Positions 11,601 through 22,900 of a stretch of DNA of 26,970 nucleotides are shown piece after piece. A program made the position numbers and the translations under genes. Within the stretch, counting starts at the first letter, position 1, and every line of letters begins with the position of its first letter. This DNA comes from Klebsormidium nitens (lineage: Eukaryota; Streptophyta; Klebsormidiophyceae; Klebsormidiales; Klebsormidiaceae). The stretch lies in assembly GCA_000708835.1 (NCBI GenBank), contig DF237817.1, positions 1-26,970 of the forward strand, given 5' to 3'. The notes beneath the pieces were generated by a model. That model had not been told where the DNA came from. It saw nothing but the letters and a program-made list of their open reading frames with translations, and made no database searches.

Positions 11601-14376
11601 TGCCGCCTCGCCCCGCAACTCGCACCTGCGCAGGGAGGGCTCATTTGGGGGAACTCCGGGCGGGTCTCCGGGGGCGTGGGAGGCCGGTGCCAGTGCGGCG
11701 GGGCCCACCAGCGGAGGCATGGCAGCACCTCCGCAACAGATGGATCTGGCGCGTGCGGCAGCTGCAGGGGCGGCGGCGATTGCCAGTGGCAAACCGCCCA
11801 AAGCCCCCGGGTCCGGGCCGCGCAGTGGCGGGCCCAGCAAGCCCCGTGTGCGGCAGAAAGGGCTGGGCGGGACAGCAGTGCAGGCAGGGCGGCCGGCTGG
11901 CCGCGGTCCCGGGGCAGGGGCGGGTGAGAGTGGTGGAGGCGAGCGGAGCTGGCGGGGCAAGCCGGTGCGGCCCACCTTGCCGGACGAGTGGCCGCAGGCA
12001 GCGAGCGGGGAGGCGCTGTGTGCGGTGTGTGGGCAAGGGGAGTCGGCAGCGCCCAACGAGATCGTGTTTTGCGAGCAGTGCGGCGTGGCGGTGCATCAAG
12101 AATGCTACGGCGTGCGCACCATCCCGACGGGCCCCTGGTGGTGCCAGCCGTGCGCATACCAGCGCCAGCACCGCGGCCCTTCTGCTCCCGCCCTCGCGGC
12201 AATCCCGGGTGAGCCCCCGGGACGGGGCCACCCTGGGACGCAGTGCGCCCTGTGCCCTGGCCGGACGGGCGCCATGAAGCGGGCCACGGCAGCAGGCCCG
12301 GACGCGGCGCCGCGCTGGGTGCACGTCTTCTGCGCGCAGTGGATGCCGGGGACGAACCCGGGCAAGGGGGAGGGCGCGCTGGTGGAGGGGCTGGAGACCC
12401 TGGGGGCGGACTGCGCCAGCGCGCGCTGCAGCCTCTGTGGGAGCAAGCTGGGAGCGTGCCTCACGGTGAGAAATGCGGACAGGCTGAGGCCCCTTGCGAT
12501 AGTGCATCTGCGGATTGGGTAGGTTCGCGGAAGGCAGTGCCTTGCCATGCTGGCCGGCTGCGTACTCCAGGAGCGGGTGCCTCACGCTCCCGTTCGTTGT
12601 GTGCAGTGCTCTGCGGCACGCTGCTCCCACAAGTTCCACGCCTCCTGCGCCCGCAACGCCAGCCTGGCCATGACGCTCCAGGTAATGTCCGCCCCCATGC
12701 GGCGCTCGCCTGCCTGGCGCCATTGGCGTGACGCTTGGTGTCCCCTGCTGCTCTTCTCCTCGGGGGTGGCTCCCTTCTGCTGGCCGCAGCACCGTAGTGT
12801 GACGCCGTGTGCCTCGCTGGCCTGTGCAGTCCACTCCCGACGGCCGCCTGCTATACCACCAGTACTGCGAGCAGCACTCAGCGCACGGACAGGCGCCGCC
12901 CGGAAAGGTGGGTCCCCTTTTGGCGGCAGAGCACCCGCACCCCCACTGTTCGCTCTTGCTGCTCGGCGTGTCTCGTGGATGCGTCCGGGCCGGGCTCGGC
13001 CCGCGACCTTGTTGTGTATAGCACGCCAAGAGGCCTTGCTGGTGCAATCAGCTTGTTTATTGCTGTATCGTACGTCCCGCCTGGCGAGATGCATCAGGCC
13101 CACTATCCAATTCCTGCGCCACTCAAGTGTTGAGAATCGTAAACTTCGACGTGTCGAAGGAGACAGAGGGTATGGAAGACCCAACGTGAAGTAGCCGGAG
13201 CTGTGCGGGTCTTGGCTTGCGGTTGCTACTGACGGCCGACTCCGCTGAGAGTGGCATGGAAAATCCGGCGAGTTGCAGCTAGGACTGCCTGCGTCTCCTG
13301 CTTCAGTTTTGTTTCTGGGTTTCTAGGGTTCATCACTAGCTGCTCCTGACATTTCTTGCCTGTTCTGCCTCAGCCGTTGCTGCCTGTGACCGGCCCCTTG
13401 TTTTGCAGGAGCCCGGCCCTGCCGCTGCTCCCGACAAGGAGCAGCAGCTGGCGCAGCTCAAGATCGTCCGGGTACGCCTCCGCCGCTGCCTCTCGCCACT
13501 GCGTGCCCCACCCATGTTGGCGCTGGTCGTGCTGGTGCTGGATCTCCTTTGCCCCGGCTGGTGGGGGCCGTGCCTGCGGTGCCTCTGCCGTTGCTGCTGT
13601 GCATCTAATCAGTGCCTTGGCAGGTTTGTCTTTGACGTCTCTCCGTGCGGTTGTGTGGCAGGTCGAGTTTGAGCGCGTGCGCATGATCTGCGACCGCCTG
13701 ATGCGCCGCGAGAAGCTCAAGGTTAGGCCCCGCCGCCGCCCGCGTGGCCCTCCTTCAGCATGGCAAGAACCCCTTGAGACACGTCACTCTCCGGCGCCTT
13801 GCTCGGCCAGGCCCCTTGCTGCGACTGGTGGTGCGTCTGCGGCGCCGGCTGTGCCTGACACGTGGTGCTGTTTGTGTGTCGCAGCGCGAGCGGGTGCGCA
13901 CACTGCGAGAGCTGGGGTCGGCCCAGCTGGCCGCGGCGGCCCAGGCCGTAGCGGCGGCGGGGGGAGGCGACCCGGAGGACCGCAGCCCGACGGTGCGGCC
14001 GCAGCGGCAGAGGAAGGGCAAGGGGCGAGACGGCGCGAACGAGGGGGAGGGTGAGGGTTCGGCTCTAGGGGAGCCAGGCCCCGGCAGCAGCGGCAGGCCC
14101 ACCGACGAAGCCATGGGGCCGCATATCAGCGGGCCACGCACAAACCTGCACCAGAAGAAGCGGTCAGCCGCAGGAGAAGGGGCACGAGATGCCAAACGGG
14201 CGCGGCTGACTAAGCCGGCGCAGGAGAGGAAGATGGCCTCCCCCGCCAGCAGCCCGCACAGTAGGAAGCAGCATGCAAGCCCCGCGCAGGGGCCCTCCGG
14301 GGCAGACGGGCGGCTGGGCCCAGAGTGGGCCCACCGACAGGATGTTCACAGACAGGACACGCATGCTGGCTTCTAA
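5652..14376 (+). CDS. Dual PHD / extended-PHD chromatin reader, At1g77800-like
   Basis: This is a nuclear histone-reader protein. PHD fingers bind histone H3 tails, and PHD-ePHD pairs occur in BRPF/JADE-type scaffolds. Exons are 5652-5724, 5927-6201, 6778-7059, 7300-7729, 8056-8141, 8704-10642, 11219-12465, 12607-12681, 12830-12907, 13409-13471, 13662-13721 and 13885-14376, totalling 5,100 nt and 1,699 residues; all junctions keep phase. Residues about 94-210 hold a Lys-rich stretch and VEDYFRD. The first PHD starts at C222 (CDVC, FCDGCDVAVHQNCYGV), and its ePHD runs to LRAFCAKHS near residue 395. Residues 500-550 are acidic. Residues about 575-672 look helix-turn-helix-like. A charged helix with LAAATAAAAAS lies near 1138-1170. 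The second PHD starts at C1296 and its ePHD ends near 1490. A short coiled coil (VEFERVRMICDRLMRREKLK) and a basic tail follow. The order matches the land-plant family as I remember it, which argues for one gene rather than two. Exon 1 and its join are the least certain part; the first intron uses the acceptor that restores phase. Confidence 0.87.
9280..9573 (+). other. Helix-turn-helix-like segment inside the PHD protein
   Basis: This segment covers residues about 575-672 within the long exon 8704-10642. A predicted helical stretch leads into NITQTALAHMAQVSQSILSY and then WLHGRNRPSQEA. The pattern of a first helix, a tight turn and a second helix followed by a basic WLxGRxRPS is typical of lambda-repressor-like, CUT or HNF1-type DNA-binding folds. 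I assign the fold by pattern only, and it does not place the segment in a named family. Its position between an acidic region and an Ala/Gly/Gln-rich disordered region suggests an independent folded module. Confidence 0.55.
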
Positions 14377-15695
14377 GGACAGGGGCGGGTGCACATGGGA
14401 CGAGTGCTGGCTTTGTGCCCACGTGCTCTGCGTTTTGCCAAACAAATGCTCGAGGAGCCTGAAGCATATCAGGTGGCTGCATCCCACCTGAACGTGATAC
14501 ATGGATCTTCCGGCTGAGTCGTCTGCGCACAAACGTGTCGGCTCCTGTGTATCAAAGTCGCTCTTTCCTTTATCGAACGGTAGCTTTTTTTGACGTTCTT
14601 CATAAAGTAGGAAGTGTGGATGTGATCGAGAGTCTCCTGGCCGTCATCGAAATGCATGGGTCATGAAGAGAGCTCGAGCACATCAAGTAAAGCAGGAATG
14701 ATTGGATGATTATTTTAATGACATGTTCCTCCCAATTACGTCAGCAGAAGCGGGCATTTTTTATGACTTCCTCGCATGCAATCACAGTTGTGCAATGATG
14801 TTGACCATTTTCTTATTATACTACAAGTTGATTGGTTGATGGATTTTAAGGTCCGTTCGGGAGCCGCATTATAGATCTAATGATTGTTCTTTTATCTAAT
14901 TTAATAACTGTCGCTTTTGATAGAACAAAGTATTCAATTATATCATAAATCTTCCATCAGGCGGCCCTCGCTGTGCGGACGGACGCTGCAGGATATTTGA
15001 TATGCACGAACGGACTCTTTATGATAGCTTAGTGTATAGCTCATACTGACCGGCCCGGATTCGTACGGCCGGCCTCACGTCGCGCAGACTCGCTGACTCA
15101 TGCGGGATCCAGCCTGACCTGCATATGGCTGTGCCAAGCAATTTTGTATGTCGGGGCGCCCCGGCGGCAGCGGCGAGCCTAGGCGGCCCCCTCAGCAGTA
15201 ATACACTATAAGAGCATATCCTGTCTCATGCACCATATCGAAGAGAATCAAACAAGTTGGAGGTTTGAGTTCTGTGTATGCACGTCTCAAAACCTGCAAT
15301 TAGATTACATATGCGCATGAGTCGGGTACTAAGCTGCTTCAATATTGGATGGCATGCTCATTCTGCATTCTAAGTATGGCACTCATACCGTACGCCTGGA
15401 AAGAGCGCAGCTTAAAGATATGATAATTCCATTGCAGATTAAATGCATGAGGCTTGGAAGACGGACTCAGAAACAAGCTTCTAATTGTAATTAGACCAAA
15501 ATTCATTCTTGCTATCTTCAGTGCAGGACTTATAAGCAAGTAGTGGGCCGGATTGTGTAACCGGCTTTGCCAGTCGTATAACAGCCGCCCACTCAGATAA
15601 CATTCGCCAACTTTCGAAAAGTTAAATCAACTCGGTATACGCACTATACTAAATACTAAATGTAGTCAAAACATCATTCCGACGTGCAAAGGCGC

Positions 15696-15771
15696 TCGGA
15701 ACTCCAGTCCACGTAGCCGAGAATAATACTACATCGGAACTCCAGTCCACATAGCCGAGAATAAACTAAAC
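15696..15771 (+). repeat. Two-copy 38-bp tandem repeat
   Basis: A unit beginning TCGGAACTCCAGTCCAC occurs at 15696-15733 and again at 15734-15771. The copies differ at only a few positions (for example ACGTAGCC against ACATAGCC), so the duplication is fairly recent. It sits about 80 bp from the 3' end of the retrotransposon fragment. Confidence 0.9.
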
Positions 15772-15851
15772 CGCGGGCCCCCGAGTCCAGCTCGACTTCA
15801 TTGAGTGCCAATTCCATGGGCCCAGCCCTGCTTGGGTTTTAGGATTTTTAG

Positions 15852-16250
15852 CTATAGTTTAGATTTGTTTAGTTGATTTAACGTCGGTTCGGAGCTGTGG
15901 TCGGCTAAGTCGACGATTGTCTCTATTTGTATTTCTACATGCACTAAACTCGCTCTTAAAGCAAAGCTTAAGTGTAGATACTTTCCTTTCGCATACTTAT
16001 CCTGCAGATTAAGGAAGGACTTCAGATTCTTCTCTCCTCTCACCTCAAAGATGCAAGGGAAATATTTCCTAAGGTCCGTATACGCTGGGCATTTGTACAG
16101 GAAGTGACATTCGTCCTCTACTTCACCCGTTGCACAAAGAGCACAATACCTCTCTGCTCGAGGTTTTCCCTGCCAGGCTCCGGTTTCTATAGCCAAATTA
16201 TCATTGAGCTCCAAGTCTAAATTTGGCTAGCGCATGGAGAAACATGCTCT
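15852..16250 (-). mobile_element. Decayed non-LTR retrotransposon, C-terminal end of reverse-transcriptase ORF
   Basis: The minus frame 15852-16214 carries the zinc-knuckle-like tail seen after the reverse transcriptase of many LINE elements. ERYCALC is followed by VEDECHFLYKCPAYTDLR, giving the C-x2-C ... H-x4-C pattern. Just upstream, at about 16215-16250, a second frame reads FLHALAKFRLGA, the segment that normally precedes it. A frameshift near 16205-16215 and an in-frame stop therefore separate the two parts. No catalytic reverse-transcriptase motif or endonuclease is present nearby. This is a 5'-truncated dead copy, the usual outcome of target-primed reverse transcription. Confidence 0.75.
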
Positions 16251-17285
16251 ATTTGGTCTAAGTAGGGCTCATAGGAGTAGCCTTGCTTCACCTCCTCGAA
16301 GTAAGCTATAGGGGTAAATCAACTGCCAGATGAGAAGACGGTGTGACTTTAGTTCCATATGCATGTTCTTTGGAACTTAACCGTCGACGTCCGTATATGG
16401 CCTGACGAACTCGCATATTGAATCAGGATTGAATCTACGAGTATACCGCCTATGGCTCAAAATGATGGTATTCGTTGTAGTACTATCTGCAGGCCATCAT
16501 TGCGGCATAGCCAGGCCCTGAAGAGCTGTAGCACCCACCACTGTTTGCAGGCCTTTTACTTGAGGGTTGGCGGCCCAGCGGCGCTAGCTAGCTAGACTGG
16601 CCGTCACTTTCAGATACGGCCGGGCATTTGGTAGCCCGGGCCGGGCCACAGACATTACAGTCACTGCGGTAGCCTTGTAGTACGACTATAGCAGAATGTA
16701 CACCCAATGCATCTATCCCCGCACACGCGCGCCTCATGCAGCCTCTTTTCCAACTTTCATGCAAGTCATGTATCACATCAGTCATGCTATGTACATGTTC
16801 GCATACATCAAAGAGAATTGATAAAATGAGCAGCATGCCGCCAGTGGCATGCATGGGCGATTGTCGCTTTGTCGCCATGGGTCCCACAAAACAGTCGAGG
16901 GCCAATCTTACATTTACCACACAAAGTAAATAGTGCAAGTCGTAGATTTGATTCAAACGACGACAAATGGCCTGGCACAGCCGGTGACAGTGTTTACTAA
17001 AGCTAAGATGGGTATTCACTGATTAGTCACACAGCCTAACCGAAAGCTGAACCCCACATGAACGAACTGATAGCCTCTCGCTCCTAGGAATTCGATGCAA
17101 AGTCTTTCAAAGAACTTGAGGCTTTAGCTCGCTCAAGCATGCAAGAGCAAATTGGCTAGTATTCAACACCCTGCTGCAATAAAATAGGCCACTCGGCCCT
17201 TCTGGTACAATCGACTTCCAGCACGTTATTTTGGCCCCCACTGCTGCGGCCAACGTACATGCTTCCGGCCATGTCCGCCTGCGCA

Positions 17286-19959
17286 CTACGCCTCACTCGG
17301 CTCGTAGTTGAGCATCTGCGAGAGCCAGCGCTCGGCGTCTTTGAGCGGCATGCCCTTGCGCGCTGCGTAGTCCGTCACTTGGTCCTGCCCGATTTTGCCC
17401 ACCGCGAAGTACTGGCTGTGCGGGCTCCCGAAGTACAGCCCCGAAACACTGCAACCCACACGTACCGGAATTAGGTACATCCGGCCGGCAACCATGTAAA
17501 AGCAACAGCCGACCAACGCGATGCCAGGGCCTACCACACGCGATTCAGGCGGCCAGTCCCCGACAAGGCGTTACCCCTGGGCCGCTGACCTTGCGTAGAG
17601 GTGAGCTTGGCAAAGGGCGCTCACCTGGCGGCGGGCAGCATGGCCATGGACTCGGTGAGACTGATGCCGGTGGTGTCGGCGGCGGCCATGAGCTTCCACA
17701 TGGTCTCCTTCTCGGTGTGGTCCGGCTGGCTGGGGTACCCCGGCGCAGGCCGGATCCCCGCGTAGCGCACCTTGAGCAGGTCCTCCGTGGAGAGCGCCTC
17801 GTCAGCGGCGTAGCCCCACACGGCCTTGCGCACCTCCGCGTGCAGCACCTCCGCAAACGCCTCGGCGAGGCGGTCCGCGAGCGCCTCTGCCATGATGTAG
17901 CTGTAGTCGTCATTGCGCGCCTTGAAGTCGGCCACCATGGCGTCCAGCCCGAAGCCGGTGCTGACGCAGAACATGCCCACCCAGTCCGCCACGCCGGCGC
18001 TCTTTGGCGCCACGAAGTCGGCCAGCGCCAGGTACGGCTCGTCCGTCTCCTTCTCGCTCTGCTGCCGCAGCGTGTGCAGCCGCGCCGCGACGGTGGTGCG
18101 CGTCTCGTCGGTGTACACCTCGATGTCGTCGCCAACCGCGTTGGCCGGATACAGCCCCACCACGCCGTGCGCGGCCAGCTTCTTGCCCGCCACGATGTCC
18201 GCCAGCATCGCCTGCACCACCGGCGCACGCCGCGCTCGGATCAGCCGAGTGCGCCGCCGCAGTCGAGCGGGCCAACTAAAGCAGAGCACAGCCAAACGAT
18301 TAAACTCTTGCAAAGCACCTCGGCACCGAACCCAGAGGACGCAAAGGAAATCTTTTCGAAAGGCAAACGCATGATGCCTCAGCTTGCAGCCGGACCAGTG
18401 TGTGACGTGAGCAGGCGGGCAGAGGGTATCTGCGTGCTGCCTCACCTGGGCCTCATCGAACAGCTTCTTGGCCTCGGCCCCTACGGTCTCGTCGTTGAAG
18501 ATCTTGGGGTAGCCACGGTTGGGGTAGCGGCCCCGCAGCTGCCACACCTGTCACACAGCCCCCCCTTGTCAATCCTTGGCGCTTGCAAATCGAGGGGCCA
18601 CTTCGGCCGCAAGGGGCTGCTAACTTAGTTTTTTTGCTACACGAGCTGCAGACGCCGTCCAGCATCAGCAGGAGCCTCCGGCGAGCACAAAGGGAAGCTT
18701 CCCTCGCTTCGGGCTGATGCGCTTTGGTATCGCGCGGGTGCTGACCTGGAAGAAGGGGTTCCAGTCGATGGCGTCCAGCAGCTGGTCCAGCGGGAAGTCG
18801 CGGTACACGGTGTTGCCCAGCTTGGCGGGGCGCACCGGCGCGTTGGCGGGCAGCTTCCAGTCGACCGCCAGGCCGGCGTCGCGCGCCTTGGCCAGGGGCA
18901 GGTACTTGCGGTCCTGCAGCCCCGCGTAGTGCTCCTCGCGCAGCTCCCTGCACGGACGCCACCCCGCGCAGCCTCAGCACGCGGGCCAGAAACAGGGGCC
19001 CCTTCCCGTCAAGCTGCTGACACGGCAAGCACTGGCAGGATCGGGGACGCCACTACCGGCGCCGGTCCCTTTTTAGTGTAGATTCCAAAGCCGCCTTGGT
19101 GCCACAAAGAGCGACTTTTGTGGGGGTGGGGTGTGGGCACTGACTTGTAGGTGTCGCGGATGTCTGCCGCGAAGTCGTCCCGCGCGGTGGGGTCCAGCAG
19201 GGACGAGACGACGGGCACGCTGCGGGACGCGTCCAGGACGTGCACCACGCTGCCGGCGTACTGCGGCTCCACCTTGACGGCGGTGTGCATGCGCGACGTC
19301 GTGGCGCCGCCGATCAGGAGCGGGATACGCAGCCCCTCGCGCTCCATCTCCTTGGCCACCGTCACCATCTCGTCCAGCGACGGCGTGATCAAGCCTGCGT
19401 GCACACCAGCAGTCGCCGTCAGCACCAAGACAGGCCGGCGTCAGTGATGCTGCGAGGCTGTGATGACCCTCAGGCTGCGGCTGCGGCCGCGGCTGCGGCC
19501 AGCAGCCCGACAGTGCTCGACGCACGGGCGTGCCTCCCGCTCAGGCAGGTGAGGGAAGTGGGGCAGAGTTGGGGCAGCCGCAGGACGGGCCGTGCGGTGC
19601 TGGGCGCGGGGGCGCGCTCACCGGAGAGGCCGAGGATGTCGGCCTTGTGCTCCTTGCAGGCCGCCAGGATTTTGGCGCAGGGGCACATGACGCCGAGGTC
19701 GACGACCTTGTAGTTGTTGCACCCCAGCACGACGGCCACGATGTTCTTCCCGATGTCGTGCACGTCGCCCTTGACGGTGGCCAGCACCACGGTGCCCGCC
19801 GTGCTGGCCTGCTCCGCCATGTCCGGGTTGGCCAGCAGCGCCGCCGCCTTCTCCTCCTCCATGTACGGAATGAGGTGCGCCACCGCGCGCTTCATCACGC
19901 GCGCGCTCTTGATGACCTGCGGCAAAAACATCTTGCCCGCGCCGAAGAGGTCGCCCACG

Positions 19960-19994
<35 letters not shown>

Positions 19995-22900
19995 GTGCAG
20001 CGGGCGCGCAAAGCGGCCGCCGGAGCGCGCCTCCTCCGTGTCGGCCACCACGTACTGGTCGATGCCCTTGACGAGCGCATGCGACAGCCGCTTCTCCACG
20101 GGCAGGGCGCGCCACTCGTCCTTGTTGCCGCCCACGGCCGCGCCAGCCTTGGGGTCCACCTTGGTCGCAAACTCCAGCATCTGGAACACCAGTACCCCAC
20201 GATCAGAAGGGGAATCGATGTGCAAAACCAGAAAGACAAGCATCTCGCCTTCCAGAGCTCTCCAGAACCAGTGTCCAGCACCCGACGTCCATGTGTGGCT
20301 ATGGGACGACTGAATTTTGATGCTAAAGGTCACCGATGCTCCCATCCAACTTACCTGACTTCGCCGCACATGTGGCAGGAACTTCGAAATAAGCAGCCAA
20401 GTATTCTCCTTGATTCGTTGTAAGAAGAGTCGAGAGATTGTCGTTGGTATTCTAGTACAATCTGCCCTGCTTTATGGCAAAGGCGAGCAGTGGAGGCGCT
20501 CATCAACAGGCGTTCAATTCTGATGGCCGCAAGACGCCAGAACAGCGACACCGGCCATGTTTCAGAGTGAGCGGCGCTTCGCAGTCACCCGCTCGGTAGC
20601 GTCGGGCCGCCTGTTGAGGATGCAGTCCTCGACGTGCGCCAGCAGGTCCTTGTCGATGTCGTCGTAGATGTCGATCTGGCCCGCGTTCACGATGCCCATG
20701 TCCATGCCGGCCTGGATCGCCCAGTACAGGAACGCACTGCACCAGCCGCCACGTGGCGTCAGCAACCCATGACACCAGGAGCGCCATCTCGCCGCCCCAT
20801 TGAGGAGCTTCAGGGAAGCGCAGGGCAGCGATTGCAGGCAGCAGGGGCCAGCATGGCACCTTGCGTCAGCAGGGGCGCCTCGGTAGTTGAGGAGCTGGCC
20901 AGGACGGGAGCCCTGCGTTTACCTGTGGAAGGCACGGCGCACAGGCTCGTTGCCACGGAAGGAGAAGGAGATGTTGGACACGCCGCCGCTGATCTTGGCG
21001 CCAGGGCAGATCTGCTTGATCTTGGTGGTCGCGCGGAAGAAGTCGACGGCGTAGTTGTTGTGCTCCTCCAGGCCGGTGGCGATGGTCAGGATGTTGGGGT
21101 CGAAGATGATGTCCTCCGGATTGAACGCGCACTCCTCCACCAGGATCTTGAACGCGCGCGCGCAGATGCGCACCTGGACACCGCACCACAGACAATGGTT
21201 TAAAGAAGGCAATGAACGACGAGGCCTCTGCTTGTGGTGAACAGCGTAGAATAAGACTTGCGGCACGCTGTCAGGGCATCCTCTGGCACTAATACGTGCA
21301 GCGCCTGCGAGAGCGCTCTGCCGGGGGACGTTGCCCGGTGCGAAGCGTGCGGGGCTGACCTTGTCGTACTCGGTGGCGGCCTGGCCGTCCTCGTCGAAGG
21401 CCATGACCACGACGGCGGCCCCGTGGCGGCGGCAGATCTTGGCGTGGCGCTTGAACTCGTCCTCGCCCACCTTGAGCGATATGGAGTTGACGATGCACTT
21501 GCCCTGGCTGCACTTGAGGCCCGCCTCCACAACGTGAAACTTGCTGCTGTCGATCATGAACGGCACCTTGCTCGCGTCCGGCTCCGAGACGAGCAGGTTC
21601 ACGAAGCGCGTCATGGCGGCCACGGAGTCGAGGAGGCCCTCGTCCATGTTGATGTCGATCACCTGCGCGCCCATCTCCACCTGCTTGATCGCAATCGCCA
21701 GCGCCTTGTCGTAGTCGCCCGCCAGCACCGCCTTCTTGAACACAATGCTGCCCGCCACATTGCACCGCTCTCCAATGTTAATGAACGGGATCGTCTCGGG
21801 CGTGTAGTTGAACGCCTCAAGCCCGCTAATGCGCAGCATGTTGCGCACAGACGGCACAGGGCGCGGCTTCTCCCCAGCAACCTGCACCACACGACACCCG
21901 TGGAAAGTCAGCACAAAGACGAGCACGCACACCAGTTTGCTCCGACCAATCGCTTGTCTTGGTGCGGACAAGAGAGCGGACGGTCCTCTGAGGAGCCAAC
22001 CAACAAGACATGCCTCCCTTCAAAAACGTTGCGGGCAAAGCCAAGCCTGAACAGTCCAACGTTCAGCATTGTTTTGGTGCGCCCAGCTGACCTCCTTCTG
22101 GGCCACAACAGCCACCGACTCTTCCAACCGCAGCATGCCTGAGCCCGCCAGTGTTGCTCACCATGTCGGCAATGGCACGGATGTGGTCAGGCGTCGTGCC
22201 GCAGCAGCCGCCAATGATGTTCACGAGGCCCCCCGTGGCAAAGTCACGCACGTTCTCCACCATCTGCGCAGGCGTCTCGTCGTACCCGCCCATGGCGTTG
22301 GGGAGCCCCGCATTGGGGTAGCAAAGCACGAACGTCTCGGCCAGCTCGCCCAGCGTCTTGATGTACGGCCGCATATCACGCGCCCCCAGCGCACAGTTAA
22401 GCCCCACAGCCACGGGGCGCGCGTGGCTGACGCTCACCCAGAAGGCCTCCCCGGTCTGGCCCGACAGCGTGCGGCCCGACTGGTCCACAATGGTCCCGCT
22501 GATCATAACGGGGACCTCGTAGCCCACCTCATCAAAGAACTCGTCAATTGCATACAAGGCAGCCTGCACACAGCCAGCCGTAAATTATTCGAGTGCCACG
22601 CGAGCGTGCAAGACGCAGTTGTCATGGCAGGCGCTGCCCACCATTGGAAATGCCTCCAAAGTCTGTGCCACAACCTGAACCTGGCAGCCTGAACCTGGCA
22701 ACCCGAACATGGCAACCCCAGTGCTGATGTCTATGCAACAGGCAGTGGCGAGATAAAGGATCAGGCTACCGAACGTGCATCCGTCAAAGTGCTCGCCTCA
22801 GCATGCGGCGTGCGGCGGCGTACCTTGGCGTTGAGGGTGTCGAAGATGGTCTCCACCAGGATGAGGTCCGCGCCCGCCTCCACCAGCGAGCGCACCTGCT

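Larger units (their letters stand above)
14377..17285. other. Gene-poor spacer between the convergent PHD and METH genes
   Basis: This AT-richer 2.9 kb separates two gene ends. It holds both 3' untranslated regions, a 38-bp tandem repeat at 15696-15771 and a decayed retrotransposon fragment at 15852-16250. The minus-strand open frame at 16588-17019 (143 codons) resembles nothing I know, has no coding bias like its neighbours, and is probably chance. I see no RNA gene. Confidence 0.6.

Noticed and set aside
5652-14376. Two separate PHD genes, one ending near 10,900 and one starting near 11,000
   Set aside because: The land-plant relative has both PHD-ePHD cassettes in one protein in the same order. 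The 10642/11219 splice uses good sites and restores frame.
16588-17019. 143-codon open frame, minus strand
   Set aside because: No recognisable family, base composition of the intergenic kind, no splice partners found.
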